64,000 nucleotides of DNA from contig JOBE01000012.1 of assembly GCA_000717735.1 (NCBI GenBank), positions 65,169 through 129,168 of the forward strand. Reading direction: 5' to 3'. Source of the DNA: Streptomyces griseoluteus (lineage in GTDB: Bacteria; Actinomycetota; Actinomycetes; Streptomycetales; Streptomycetaceae). The notes under the pieces were generated by a model, which saw only the letters and a list, made by a program, of their open reading frames with translations, was not told the DNA's origin and did not search any database. Made by a program: the position numbers and the translations under genes. Of the stretch, positions 48,558 through 59,563 are shown in pieces (position 1 is the first letter of the stretch; each line of letters starts with the position of its first letter).

Positions 48558-49148
48558 ATGCTCCGAACCTCCCCGGCCCCCGCGCCGGCCCTCCGCAGTG
48601 TCCTCGCGGCCCTTGGCTCGCCGACCGCCGTCCGCGAGGCGCGAACCCCCGCCCTGCGGGCCGCGCAGGGACCACTGAGCCCCGAACTCCCCCTGCCCGT
48701 CCACGTCCTGGGCGTCGCCGCGGCACCGGGGCACGCGCCCGGCACCCGGCTCATCGGCTGGCGTTTCCTGATCAGGAGCGGAGGCCGCGCCATCGCCGCC
48801 GCGGACACCATGCTCACCCCCGACGGCTGGTCCTTCTCGCACTTCTTCGAGGGGCCGTACGTCGTCGCCACCGAGCGGGCGCTGCTCCAGGCGGAGGCGC
48901 TGCCCGCCTCGTACCAGCCGCGACTGCTCTCGGTGCCCGAGCTGTACATGCAGACCCTCTGGCTGCACGCCGAGCCGGGGGACGACGGCGCCACCACGAC
49001 CCCGGGCGCGGCCGACCTGATGGTGCCGCTCGCCCCCGCGCCGCCGGGGATCGCGGCCCACCACACCTACCAGGCCGCCGATCTCCTGCCCGTCCTCCGG
49101 ATGCGTCTCGCGCCGCCGCCCCTCCTGGGCTCGGCGGCGCCCGCCTGA
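48558..49148 (+). CDS. Hypothetical protein
   Basis: The 196-residue protein has no recognised family. It is soluble, Ala/Pro-rich, with a coherent core (TRLIGWRFLIRSGGRAIAAA, WSFSHFFEGPYVVATERALL, ELYMQTLWLHAEP). Coding bias supports it. The ATG follows GAGAGG. A strong terminator ends it. Confidence 0.65.
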   Translation: MLRTSPAPAPALRSVLAALGSPTAVREARTPALRAAQGPLSPELPLPVHVLGVAAAPGHAPGTRLIGWRFLIRSGGRAIAAADTMLTPDGWSFSHFFEGPYVVATERALLQAEALPASYQPRLLSVPELYMQTLWLHAEPGDDGATTTPGAADLMVPLAPAPPGIAAHHTYQAADLLPVLRMRLAPPPLLGSAAPA

Positions 49149-49167
49149 TCCACCGCACGCGCACCAC

Positions 49168-49197
49168 CGCCCCGTGACCCGCCCGGGTCACGGGGCG
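49168..49197 (+). terminator. Terminator
   Basis: A perfect 13-bp stem (49168-49180 with 49185-49197, CGCCCCGTGACCC and complement), 4-nt loop, 20 bp after the stop codon at 49148. Confidence 0.8.
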
Positions 49198-49480
49198 CAC
49201 TGCTGTCCGGGCGCACCCGTCGAACGCCTCGCCCGAACACCCCTCCCCAGACGGACTAGCCCGCTGGGACCACCCCGAACCACCCGAAGAGACGGTGCAG
49301 TTGACCTGAACCGCCCCTGCGGGTGATGCGTCTTCCCAGGAAAGGACGAGCTGCCGCGAAATACCTGCGGAAGACCGTCCATGGGGCAAGACTGGGACCG
49401 GACCGAACCGACCTACGGGGGCGGCGATGAGCGCGAAGAGCCGCAGGACATCCACTACGACGCAGCGAGAGAACCCACCC

Positions 49481-49687
49481 ATGTGCCAGCACCAGCCCGC
49501 CTGTCCCACCGCCGACTCCGCCGACCGCGAGGCGGCCCGACTGACGGCACACCACCCGGAGCAGGGCTGGAGCCTGCTGTGCAACGGCGTCCTGCTCTTC
49601 GAGGACACCGGAGAACTGCTGCCGGACGGGCAGATCATCGCCCCGCACCGGCCGCTGACGGCGGGGCAGGTGGCGACCGCCGCCTGA
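49481..49687 (+). CDS. DUF5999 family small protein
   Basis: The 68-residue protein starts MCQHQPACPTADSADREAAR and continues HHPEQGWSLLCNGVLLFEDT, matching the small Streptomyces family DUF5999. Cys/His at C2, H4, C8 and a later Cys could bind a metal. Function unknown. ATG at 49481 was chosen from family starts; the frame is open 54 bp further upstream. A terminator follows. Confidence 0.8.
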   Translation: MCQHQPACPTADSADREAARLTAHHPEQGWSLLCNGVLLFEDTGELLPDGQIIAPHRPLTAGQVATAA

Positions 49688-49752
49688 GGGCGGGGGCCGT
49701 CACCGTACGAGGGACAAGCGCGAGACACCCGAGGGACACCCGAGAGACGCCG

Positions 49753-49787
49753 AGGGCCGGCCCGGAGAAGATCTCCGGACCGGCCCT
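49753..49787. terminator. Bidirectional terminator
   Basis: AGGGCCGG-C-CCGGAGA (49753-49768) pairs with TCTCCGG-A-CCGGCCCT (49772-49787), one mismatch, between the DUF5999 gene and gcvP. Confidence 0.8.
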
Positions 49788-49826
49788 CACCTCATGCCTG
49801 AAGGTGACCCGGGGCCACCGTCATGC

Positions 49827-52712
<2,886 letters not shown>

Positions 52713-52782
52713 GTACGGAGGCCTCCTGGTCATCACGACCTGCGAGGGGCACCACGGCGCGGGTACCCGGACGGCCTCCCCC

Positions 52783-52990
52783 TCTGTCATCTCAACCTGA
52801 GAGTTTCACCGGCACGCCTCGCGGCACACCGGCTTTCACCGTCGGTGAGAGCGCATGCCGTCGGACACCGCTCTGCTTTCCAGAGTGACCTCGTCCGTGC
52901 GGTACAGGGGCCTGAGAGATTCCGGGGAGGATTTGCTCCTTCGGCGTCCACCGGAAGGTTTCTCCGGGGACTCTCCCGCACAGGGTCGAC
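52783..52990 (-). ncRNA. Tandem glycine riboswitch
   Basis: The gcvP leader shows two aptamer cores. The first (about 52990-52905) has GCCGAAGGAGCAAATCC followed by CCCCGGAATCTCTCAGG; the second (about 52890-52785) ends GGTGAAACTCTCAGGTT, the same closing motif. These are the conserved cores of the glycine riboswitch, which turns on glycine-cleavage genes when glycine binds. It ends about 70 bases before the gcvP start. Aptamer boundaries are approximate. Confidence 0.9.
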
Positions 52991-53101
52991 AGCCACAGCC
53001 AGCCTACCAGCGAGGTTGCGGCTCCTATCGCTCAAGTGGCCGACATCCCAGATGTGCACTTTCGTAGGGGTGTAGAGCAGTTGCGACCAGTTGGAGGGAC
53101 C

Positions 53102-53467
53102 GTGCAGACCGATATCGATCCGCGCAGCCTGATCGGCCGCAAGGCGTTCGACCGGAACGGACACAAGATCGGAACCGTGGACGAGGTGTACCTGGACGAC
53201 GCGACCGGCATCCCGGAGTGGGCGGCGGTCCGCACCGGCCTCTTCAGCCGGGACGCATTCGTCCCCCTGGACCCGAGCGAGCTGCTCGCCGACGGGCTCC
53301 ACATCCCGTACGAGCGGGCTCTCATCAAGGACGCCCCCGACTTCGGCGTGGGCCGCCACCTCTCCCCCGAACAGGAACTCCAGCTCTACCGCCATTACAG
53401 CCTGACCCTGCCACCGCCCCCCACGGACACCCCGGACACGGACTTCGGCCGCCTGGCGGGCCAGTAG
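53102..53467 (+). CDS. PRC-barrel domain protein
   Basis: The 121-residue protein has a PRC-barrel core (DPRSLIGRKAFDRNGHKIGT-VDEVYLDDATG). PRC-barrel proteins take part in RNA processing or, as here in Streptomyces, in ill-defined stress or storage roles. GTG at 53102 was chosen because GGAGGGACC precedes it; the frame is open further upstream. It is divergent from gcvP and ends at a terminator shared with dinB. Confidence 0.85.
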   Translation: MQTDIDPRSLIGRKAFDRNGHKIGTVDEVYLDDATGIPEWAAVRTGLFSRDAFVPLDPSELLADGLHIPYERALIKDAPDFGVGRHLSPEQELQLYRHYSLTLPPPPTDTPDTDFGRLAGQ

Positions 53468-53484
53468 GAGAGCCGTGCCACCAC

Positions 53485-53511
53485 GAGCCCGGCCCCCAGG
53501 GGGCCGGGCTC
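53485..53511. terminator. Bidirectional terminator overlapping the dinB stop
   Basis: GAGCCCGGCCCCC (53485-53497) pairs with its complement at 53499-53511; the dinB stop codon lies in the distal arm. Confidence 0.75.
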
Positions 53512-54913
53512 ACCCCGTTCCCGCCGCCCCGACACCCCTGTCCACGAGCGGCAACGCCTCCCCCGGCACCAGCTCCGGATCGTCCACCGCGAACGTCCGC
53601 ACCCGCCCCGGCTCCGACCACGTCGGCTCCTCGAACCGCACCGTGACCCGACCGACCCCGCTGCCCTGCACCCACCCCGCCCCGTACACGGCGTGCCGTA
53701 CGTCGTTCCCCGGCGCCCAGTGCCGCTCCACGGCCCCCTCGGCCCCGGTCTCGGGCTCGGGCTCGGGCACGACGGAGGCCTCGGTCGCGGCTGCGGCGGC
53801 ATCCCCCGCACCGCCGGCCTGGCCCTCCGCCTCCGCCCTGACCTCCGCCTGCGCGAACAGATCCTCCTGGGTGTAGTCCGCGAGCCCGCTCACCCCGACC
53901 CCCAGCAACCGCACGCCGCCCGTCGTGTCCACCGCCTCGAGGAGCCGCCCCGCCGCCTCCCGCACCACGACCACGTCGTCCGTCGGGCCCCGCAGCGTCT
54001 CGGACCGGGTCAGGGTCGAGAAGTCGTACCGCCGCACCTTCAGGACGATGGTCCGCCCCGAGTGGCCCGAGGCCCGCAGCCGCCCCACGCACCGCTCCGC
54101 GAGCCGCTCCACCTCGGTCCTGATCCGCACCCGGTCGTGCAGGTCCACGTCGAAGGTGTCCTCGACGGACACCGACTTGGCGTCCCGCTCGGCCACCACG
54201 GGCCGATCGTCGTACCCCTGGGCCATCCGGTACAGCGAGGCCCCGTGCGACCGTCCAAGGAGCCGTACGAGCTCGTCCTCGCCCGCTTCGGCGAGGTCGG
54301 CGACAGTGGTCATGCCGGCCCGCCGCAGGTGCTCACCGGTCGCCGGGCCGACACCCGGCAGGATCCGCACCGACCGCGGGCCGAGGAGCTCCCGCTCGGT
54401 TCCAGGTTCGATCAGGACGAGCCCGTCGGGTTTGGCCTCCTCGGAGGCGATCTTCGCGATCATCTTGGACCCGGCGAGCCCCACGGACCCGGTCAGACCG
54501 GTCGCCGCCAGGATGTCGACGCGCAGCCGCTCCCCCGCGGCCCGGGCGCTCGCGCTGTCGTCGGCCACCTCGCCCGCCTCCAGGTCCACGAAGGCCTCGT
54601 CGAGGCTGAGCGGCTCCACGAGCGGGGAGAGCCGTCCGAGCAGCTCCATGACCTGCTCGCTGATCGACCGGTAGAAGGAGAAGCGAGGGACGAGAAAGGC
54701 CGCGTTGGGCGCGAGCCGCCGCGCCTGCCCCATCGGCATGGCCGAGTGCACTCCGAACCTGCGCGCCTCGTACGAAGCGGTGGCCACCACGCCCCTCGGA
54801 CCGAGACCACCGACGATCACGGGTTTTCCGCGCAGGCTGGGCTTCGCCGCCTGCTCGGCGGCGGCGAAGAACGCATCCATGTCGAGATGCAGGATCGTCG
54901 GCGCGGCTCTCAC
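53510..54913 (-). CDS. dinB: DNA polymerase IV (DinB) with C-terminal extension
   Basis: The 467-residue Y-family translesion polymerase has the catalytic DMDAFFAAAE and SLDEAFVDLEA motifs, the helix-hairpin-helix region LPGVGPATGEHLRRAGMTTV and the little-finger domain to about residue 345. The last ~120 residues are extra: an Ala/Glu linker and a compact domain (GNDVRHAVYGAGWVQGSGVG-RVTVRFE) resembling the Tudor-like C-terminus of PcrA/UvrD helicases. GTG start. No beta-clamp motif was identified with certainty. Confidence 0.93.
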   Translation of the reverse strand: MRAAPTILHLDMDAFFAAAEQAAKPSLRGKPVIVGGLGPRGVVATASYEARRFGVHSAMPMGQARRLAPNAAFLVPRFSFYRSISEQVMELLGRLSPLVEPLSLDEAFVDLEAGEVADDSASARAAGERLRVDILAATGLTGSVGLAGSKMIAKIASEEAKPDGLVLIEPGTERELLGPRSVRILPGVGPATGEHLRRAGMTTVADLAEAGEDELVRLLGRSHGASLYRMAQGYDDRPVVAERDAKSVSVEDTFDVDLHDRVRIRTEVERLAERCVGRLRASGHSGRTIVLKVRRYDFSTLTRSETLRGPTDDVVVVREAAGRLLEAVDTTGGVRLLGVGVSGLADYTQEDLFAQAEVRAEAEGQAGGAGDAAAAATEASVVPEPEPETGAEGAVERHWAPGNDVRHAVYGAGWVQGSGVGRVTVRFEEPTWSEPGRVRTFAVDDPELVPGEALPLVDRGVGAAGTG

Positions 54914-55053
54914 GTCTCCGATGCTGCCCTACGCCACTGACAACGGCGCCGACCACCGCGCGGCATCCGCCCCAACGACCGGCCGGCACCCGCCGATCCG
55001 CCCCCGGCACGACCCTGCCCCGAACGGGACGGGCCCGAGGAGCGACAGGCTCC

Positions 55054-55710
55054 TCAGACCGCTTTGTCCCGCCGCCGTCTGGCCAGCTCGTCCCCGGGGT
55101 TGTGCCTCACGAGCGTCTCGCCCGTGTCGACCCGCTCCCCGTGCAGCTGCGAGAGCGCCGCCTCGACATCCCGCCAGACCACCCCGACGGCGATGCCGAA
55201 GACGCCCTGACCACCCTGGAGCAGATCGACGACCTCGTCCGGCGAGGAGCACTCGTACACCGTGGCCCCGTCGCTCATGAGCGTCATCCGCTCCAGATCG
55301 CGGAAGCCCCGCGCGCGCAGGTGCTGCACGGCGGCCCGGATGTTCTGCAGGGCCACGCCGGTGTCGAGGAAGCGCTTGACGATCTTCAGCACGACGACGT
55401 CGCGGAAGCTGTAGAGCCGCTGTGTCCCCGACCCGTAGGCGGGCCGCACGCTCGGCTCCACGAGCCCCGTACGCGCCCAGTAGTCCAACTGGCGATAGGT
55501 GATCCCGGCCGCCGCGCAGGCCGTCGGGCCCCGGTAGCCGACCACCTCGCCCGCCGAGCGCGGGACCTCGCCCGGGTCCGTGCTGCTCGGTCCGGTGCCC
55601 GCACCGGTGTCCGTACCGAAGTCGCCCACACTGCCGTGAAGCGGATACGGACCGCTCTCTCCGGACGCGCGTCCGAGCGAGCTCCCTGCCGTACCGTCCG
55701 CGCTGCTCAT
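55054..55710 (-). CDS. MerR-family regulator (Rv1830-like)
   Basis: The 218-residue regulator has a 50-residue Gly/Ser-rich N-terminal region and a MerR helix-turn-helix (AAAGITYRQLDYWARTGLVE, TQRLYSFRDVVVLKIVKRFL), then a C-terminal domain without metal or drug-binding motif. It belongs to the conserved actinobacterial block GarA - FtsR - bifunctional nuclease - this MerR (Rv1827-Rv1830 in mycobacteria). ATG at 55710. A promoter and dyad lie just upstream. Confidence 0.87.
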   Translation of the reverse strand: MSSADGTAGSSLGRASGESGPYPLHGSVGDFGTDTGAGTGPSSTDPGEVPRSAGEVVGYRGPTACAAAGITYRQLDYWARTGLVEPSVRPAYGSGTQRLYSFRDVVVLKIVKRFLDTGVALQNIRAAVQHLRARGFRDLERMTLMSDGATVYECSSPDEVVDLLQGGQGVFGIAVGVVWRDVEAALSQLHGERVDTGETLVRHNPGDELARRRRDKAV

Positions 55711-55744
55711 CACGCCGACCCTCCGTCCTTGACCTGCCCACACG

Positions 55745-55800
55745 AAGGTAGGCAGTCACTCGGGGTGCGTCAACGATCGCCACACTCGGCACGCCGAGTG
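55745..55800 (-). promoter_or_regulatory. Promoter and 18-bp dyad upstream of the MerR gene
   Basis: On the minus strand TTGACG (55773-55768), 17 bp, TACCTT (55750-55745) is a good vegetative promoter. The dyad CACTCGGCACGCCGAGTG (55783-55800) lies next to the -35, and a half-site CACTCGG is at 55757-55763 in the spacer. Likely MerR binding sites. Confidence 0.6.
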
Positions 55801-55902
55801 ATAATCACCCTGAGAGTGGTTTCCCGTATCTCTCCACGGGGAAAGGCTACTCGAATGCTCTGACGGCACCCCGCGAACGGCTCGCGGCCGCGTCGCTCCG
55901 CG

Positions 55903-56376
55903 TCACTGACTGTTGGTCCCGAAATCCTCCGGTGAGATCTGGTCGAGGAACTCGCGGAACTTCTCCACCTCGTCCTCCTGCTCGTCCGGAATCGCGATAC
56001 CGGCGTCGTCCAGCACACCGTCACTGCCGAAGATCGGCGTTCCGGTCCGAAGGGCGAGCGCTATCGCGTCCGACGGCCGCGCACTCACCTCGACGCCGCT
56101 GGCGAAGACCAGCTCGGCGTAGAAGACCCCGTCACGCAGATCCGTGATGCGGACTTCGGTGAGTTCCTGTCCCACGGCCTCCAGCACGTCCTTGAACAGG
56201 TCGTGCGTCAGCGGCCGCGGCGGGGCCATCCCCTGCTGGGCGAAGGCGATCGCGGTCGCCTCCCCCGGTCCGATCCAGATGGGGAGGTACCGATCGCCTC
56301 CCACTTCGCGCAGGAGCACGATCGGCTGGTTGGAGGGCATTTCCACCCGGACACCCACAACGTCGAGCTCGTTCAC
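55903..56376 (-). CDS. Bifunctional nuclease family protein (DUF151)
   Basis: The 157-residue protein has the DUF151 core (VVLLREVGGDRYLPIWIGPG-style opening and SARPSDAIALALRTGTPIF). The family is named for DNase/RNase activity seen in plants; in actinobacteria it is conserved between two MerR genes near garA and its role is unclear. The acidic tail (DEQEDEVEKFREFLDQISPE) is typical. GTG start at 56376. Confidence 0.9.
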   Translation of the reverse strand: MNELDVVGVRVEMPSNQPIVLLREVGGDRYLPIWIGPGEATAIAFAQQGMAPPRPLTHDLFKDVLEAVGQELTEVRITDLRDGVFYAELVFASGVEVSARPSDAIALALRTGTPIFGSDGVLDDAGIAIPDEQEDEVEKFREFLDQISPEDFGTNSQ

Positions 56377-56441
56377 ACAGCAACCCTAGGACGTGCCCGA
56401 CCGGTTTGGATAGTCGGGCCCCTCCAAGGCCGCCGTGGACG

Positions 56442-57182
56442 TCACTGGAGCCGGATGCCCAGAGCGGTCTGTACGAGGGCCGCGTGCAGCCTCACCGACT
56501 GCGCGGCGAGCTCCTGGGCGGTGGCCTCCGCATGCGCTCTGGTCTGCGGATTACGGTGCCGGCGCAGCGGCGCGACGACCTGTTCGATCAGCCCGGCCTC
56601 CCGGTCCGCGGCCGCCTTGACGGCCCGCAGGTGCCGGGGTTCGAGACCGAATCTCCCCAGATCCGCGACAAGCCGCGCGACGGTAACGGTCTCGGGGTCG
56701 TAGCCGCCGCTGTCCGCCTCGGAGATCAGACCGTACGACTCCCACTCGACCAGCTCGGTCTCGCTCACCTCGGCCGCGGCCAGCAGCTCGGCGCGCCCGA
56801 TCCGGGCGGCGGTGGGCGGTTCCGCGTCCTGTTCCCAGGCGCCCTCGAGCAGGTTCGACCGGCGCCCTGGGGCCGGGAGCTTGATCTGCTCCCCCCTGGC
56901 GAGGGCGTCGAGGTGCTCGCGGATGACCTTCAGCGGAAGGTAGTGGTCCCGCTGCATCCGCAGGATCTGAGCGAGCCGCTCCACGTCCTGCGGGCTGAAC
57001 TTCCGGTACCCGGAGGCCGTGCGCCGGGGCTCCACGAGCCCCTCGGCCTCCAGGAAGCGGATCTTGGAGATGGTCACTTCGGGAAATTCGTCGCGCAACT
57101 GGTTCAGCACCGTGCCGATGCTGACCAGCCTGTCGCCCGCGGCGGCGCCGGTTCCGGCGCCGCCCGTCGGTGTTCGCAGCAT
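56442..57182 (-). CDS. ftsR: MerR-family regulator FtsR
   Basis: The 246-residue regulator has the MerR helix-turn-helix (EFPEVTISKIRFLEAEGLVE, GYRKFSPQDVERLAQILRMQ) and a second winged/coiled region (TELVEWESYGLISEADSG). It is the orthologue by position of Rv1828 and C. glutamicum FtsR, a regulator of ftsZ and cell division, directly downstream of the GarA/OdhI-type FHA gene. The ATG at 57182 lies 30 bp after the FHA stop. Confidence 0.88.
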   Translation of the reverse strand: MLRTPTGGAGTGAAAGDRLVSIGTVLNQLRDEFPEVTISKIRFLEAEGLVEPRRTASGYRKFSPQDVERLAQILRMQRDHYLPLKVIREHLDALARGEQIKLPAPGRRSNLLEGAWEQDAEPPTAARIGRAELLAAAEVSETELVEWESYGLISEADSGGYDPETVTVARLVADLGRFGLEPRHLRAVKAAADREAGLIEQVVAPLRRHRNPQTRAHAEATAQELAAQSVRLHAALVQTALGIRLQ

Positions 57183-57211
57183 GGACCTTCCCTGAAGGCT
57201 TCTCCGAGGCG

Positions 57212-58045
57212 TCAGACGCCCCGCCGGCTCGAGTGGAAGACCAGCCGGTACTTGCCGATCTGCACCTCGTCGCCGTTGGACAGAACGACCGAGTCGATCG
57301 GCTCACGGTTGACGTACGTGCCGTTGAGGCTGCCGACATCGGAAACGGTGAAGCTACCGTCCTGGCCCCGCCGGAACTCGACATGCCGCCGGGAGACCGT
57401 GAAGTCGTCCAGGAAGATGTCGCTCTGGGGGTGACGGCCGGCCGTCGTCAACTCGCCGTCGAGCAGGAACCTGCTGCCCGAGTTCGGTCCACGGCGCACC
57501 ACGAGGAGCGCGGAACCCAACGGCAGCGCCTCGACGGCCGCCAGCGCCTCGGGAGAGAGCGCGGGCAGCTGGGTCTGGCCGGTGACCTCCGCGTCGTAGG
57601 CCTCGAGGCCCGAGATCGAGATCGTGGACGTCGTCTCCGACGCACGCTCGGCGGCGACCCCGCCCCGCAGCGGCGTACCGCAGTGGGAGCAGAAGCGGCT
57701 GTCCGCCGTGTTGCGGTGACCGCACCTCGTACACACCGGCATGGACGCATCCTCCTGCCGCGGCTGCCCCGCCGAGGTCTGTGTCGCGTACGGGTCGGGG
57801 GTAAACCCTCCACCCATACCTGAGGTTGATGGTTCTCCGAAACCTATGCGGGCGGCCCCGGCGGGGTCAACAGACGACGCGCCCGGAGTGCCCGGAATGT
57901 CACCGCCCTGACCCTCGACCTCGTCGCGGAAGAGGGGGCGCTCGCCGCCCTGCTCCTCACTCTGGGCATGGCGCGGCGCGCGGTGCCTGGCGTTGCCGCC
58001 GTCCTCGCGTTCGCTCTTGCCGAACAACTTCGCAAACAACTTCAC
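57212..58045 (-). CDS. garA: GarA/OdhI-type FHA protein with zinc ribbon
   Basis: The 277-residue protein has a long N-terminal region, a zinc ribbon (PVCTRCGHRNTADSRFCSHC), the phospho-switch motif SETTSTISISG and a C-terminal FHA domain (GRHPQSDIFLDDFTVSRRHV, GSLNGTYVNRE). In mycobacteria and corynebacteria the E-T-T-S Thr is phosphorylated by PknG/PknB-type kinases, switching inhibition of 2-oxoglutarate dehydrogenase and related enzymes. The Streptomyces form is longer than GarA (about 160 residues) because of the zinc ribbon and lead region. Confidence 0.9.
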   Translation of the reverse strand: MKLFAKLFGKSEREDGGNARHRAPRHAQSEEQGGERPLFRDEVEGQGGDIPGTPGASSVDPAGAARIGFGEPSTSGMGGGFTPDPYATQTSAGQPRQEDASMPVCTRCGHRNTADSRFCSHCGTPLRGGVAAERASETTSTISISGLEAYDAEVTGQTQLPALSPEALAAVEALPLGSALLVVRRGPNSGSRFLLDGELTTAGRHPQSDIFLDDFTVSRRHVEFRRGQDGSFTVSDVGSLNGTYVNREPIDSVVLSNGDEVQIGKYRLVFHSSRRGV

Positions 58046-58232
58046 GGGCGATTCCCCTTGACCGAAACAGACCCGCCCGTGGGGCAGGACGAACCGAGAT
58101 CCATCACACCTGCCGACCCGGACACCTTCACAACGTCCGTATCCTCCGGACAGTTTCCACCACGCACCACCGTTGTGGTGCGCCGACCCCCCGCAACGTC
58201 ACGCCCTTGTCGCGGGACCCCCTCGTCCCCTC

Positions 58233-59225
58233 TCACTGCGAGGACGACTGAGCGTAGTCAGGCCGCTTCGCGGGTCGCAAGGCGTCGACGACGATCTTCG
58301 CCGACCGCTCCACCGTGGCCGTGGCCTGCTCCTTCTCCAGGGTCTGCACGACACCGCCGGGGATGTTGAGCGCGGGCTCGAGGTCCTCCGGCTTGCCGAT
58401 GACCTTGAAGACGTACGGAGGGGCCACCTTCGTTCCATCGATCCGCATGTCATTACCGCTACCGGTGAAATAACTGTCCGCGACCACCCGCACACCGTTG
58501 ACCTGGATCGCCTCGGCGCCCGCGGCACGCAACTCCTGGATGGCGTCGAGCAGCATGTCCGACTCGACGGCCCCGGTGGGATCGCCGACGGTCAGGGTGA
58601 TGCCCGGCCCCTCGGCGGCCACGGTGCCGGCCAGGATGCCGAGCTGCTGCTCCTTCTCCTGGGTCTGCTTCCGCGCCTCCTCGGCCTGGTCGGAACTGGA
58701 CTCCAGCTCGGTACGCTGCTTCTCCAGCCGCGCCTTCTCGTCCTCAAGGCGCTGCGTACGGTCGTCGAGCTCGTCGAGGATCCGTACCAGGTCCTCCTGC
58801 CGCGCCCCGCGCAGCGCGCTGTTGTCGCTGGTCGAGGAGACCTGGATGGCCAGGCCCAGACCGAGCACGAACAGCAGCAAGGCCACGATGAGTTGTGCCC
58901 TGGTCACCCGGGGCGGCCACAGCGCGGCGACCAGCCTCCGTCGCCCGCTCGGCTCGGGAGCGGGCGCCGGACCGGCCACTACGGGCACCGCGGGGGCAGG
59001 CACGTCCTCGCGCTGCGTCCCGGAGGTCACGGACGCGGCCTTGGCACCTTCGGAGCTCTTGGAAGCCTCGGAACTCTCAGGCTCCCGGGAGTCGGGGTTC
59101 TCGGGGTTCTCGGAGTTCTCGGAGTTCTCGGGGTTCTCGGGGTTCTCGGGGTTCTCGGGGTTCTCGGGGTTCTCGGGGTTCTTGGGGTTCTCGGGGTTCT
59201 CGGGGTTCTTGGGGTTTTCGCTCAT
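58233..59225 (-). CDS. DUF881 membrane protein with (E-N-P)n N-terminal tail
   Basis: The 330-residue bitopic protein has a cytosolic N-terminal tail made of 14 tandem ENP-type triplets (residues 3-44), one membrane helix (about 105-125, [20 protein letters not shown]), a coiled coil ([20 protein letters not shown]) and the DUF881 domain ([20 protein letters not shown]). The DUF881 - small basic protein - DUF881 arrangement is conserved beside garA in actinobacteria; a role near the cell envelope or division site is suspected. ATG at 59225 follows the small basic protein gene directly. Confidence 0.9.
   Translation of the reverse strand: MSENPKNPENPENPKNPENPENPENPENPENPENSENSENPENPDSREPESSEASKSSEGAKAASVTSGTQREDVPAPAVPVVAGPAPAPEPSGRRRLVAALWPPRVTRAQLIVALLLFVLGLGLAIQVSSTSDNSALRGARQEDLVRILDELDDRTQRLEDEKARLEKQRTELESSSDQAEEARKQTQEKEQQLGILAGTVAAEGPGITLTVGDPTGAVESDMLLDAIQELRAAGAEAIQVNGVRVVADSYFTGSGNDMRIDGTKVAPPYVFKVIGKPEDLEPALNIPGGVVQTLEKEQATATVERSAKIVVDALRPAKRPDYAQSSSQ
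59094..59219 (-). repeat. 9-bp tandem repeat, 14 copies, in the DUF881 gene
   Basis: Fourteen in-frame 9-bp units (consensus on the coding strand GAGAACCCC) encode E-N-P with K-N-P and E-N-S variants. The units are nearly identical at the DNA level, so copy number should be variable between strains. Confidence 0.92.
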
Positions 59226-59230
59226 CGGCC

Positions 59231-59563
59231 TCACGCCCGGAAGACATGGCGCCGGATGGCGGCCGCGTTGGAGAAGATGCGGATGCCGAGCACGACGACC
59301 ACACCGGTCGACAGCTGCGCGCCCACGCCCAGCTTGTCGCCGAGGAAGACGATCAACGCGGCCACGACCACGTTGGAGAGGAACGACACCACGAAGACCT
59401 TGTCGACGAAGATGCCGTCGAGCATGGCCCGCAGGCCGCCGAAGACCGCGTCGAGGGCGGCGACCACGGCGATCGGAAGATAGGGCTCGACCACCGCCGG
59501 AACTTCGGGGCGGACCAACAGTCCGACCACGACTCCGACGATCAGGCCCAGTACGGCGATCAC
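59231..59563 (-). CDS. Small basic protein (DUF1290)
   Basis: The 110-residue membrane protein has three helices (IAVLGLIVGVVVGLLVRPEV, YLPIAVVAALDAVFGGLRAM, NVVVAALIVFLGDKLGVGAQ) and ends in basic residues. It is the sbp gene conserved between two DUF881 genes in actinobacteria. Its ATG overlaps the stop of the upstream DUF881 gene by four bases. Function unknown. Confidence 0.92.
   Translation of the reverse strand: MIAVLGLIVGVVVGLLVRPEVPAVVEPYLPIAVVAALDAVFGGLRAMLDGIFVDKVFVVSFLSNVVVAALIVFLGDKLGVGAQLSTGVVVVLGIRIFSNAAAIRRHVFRA

Noticed and set aside
59094..59219. Short regular repeats as a possible CRISPR array
   Set aside because: Units are 9 bp, contiguous, in frame and translated; there are no spacers.
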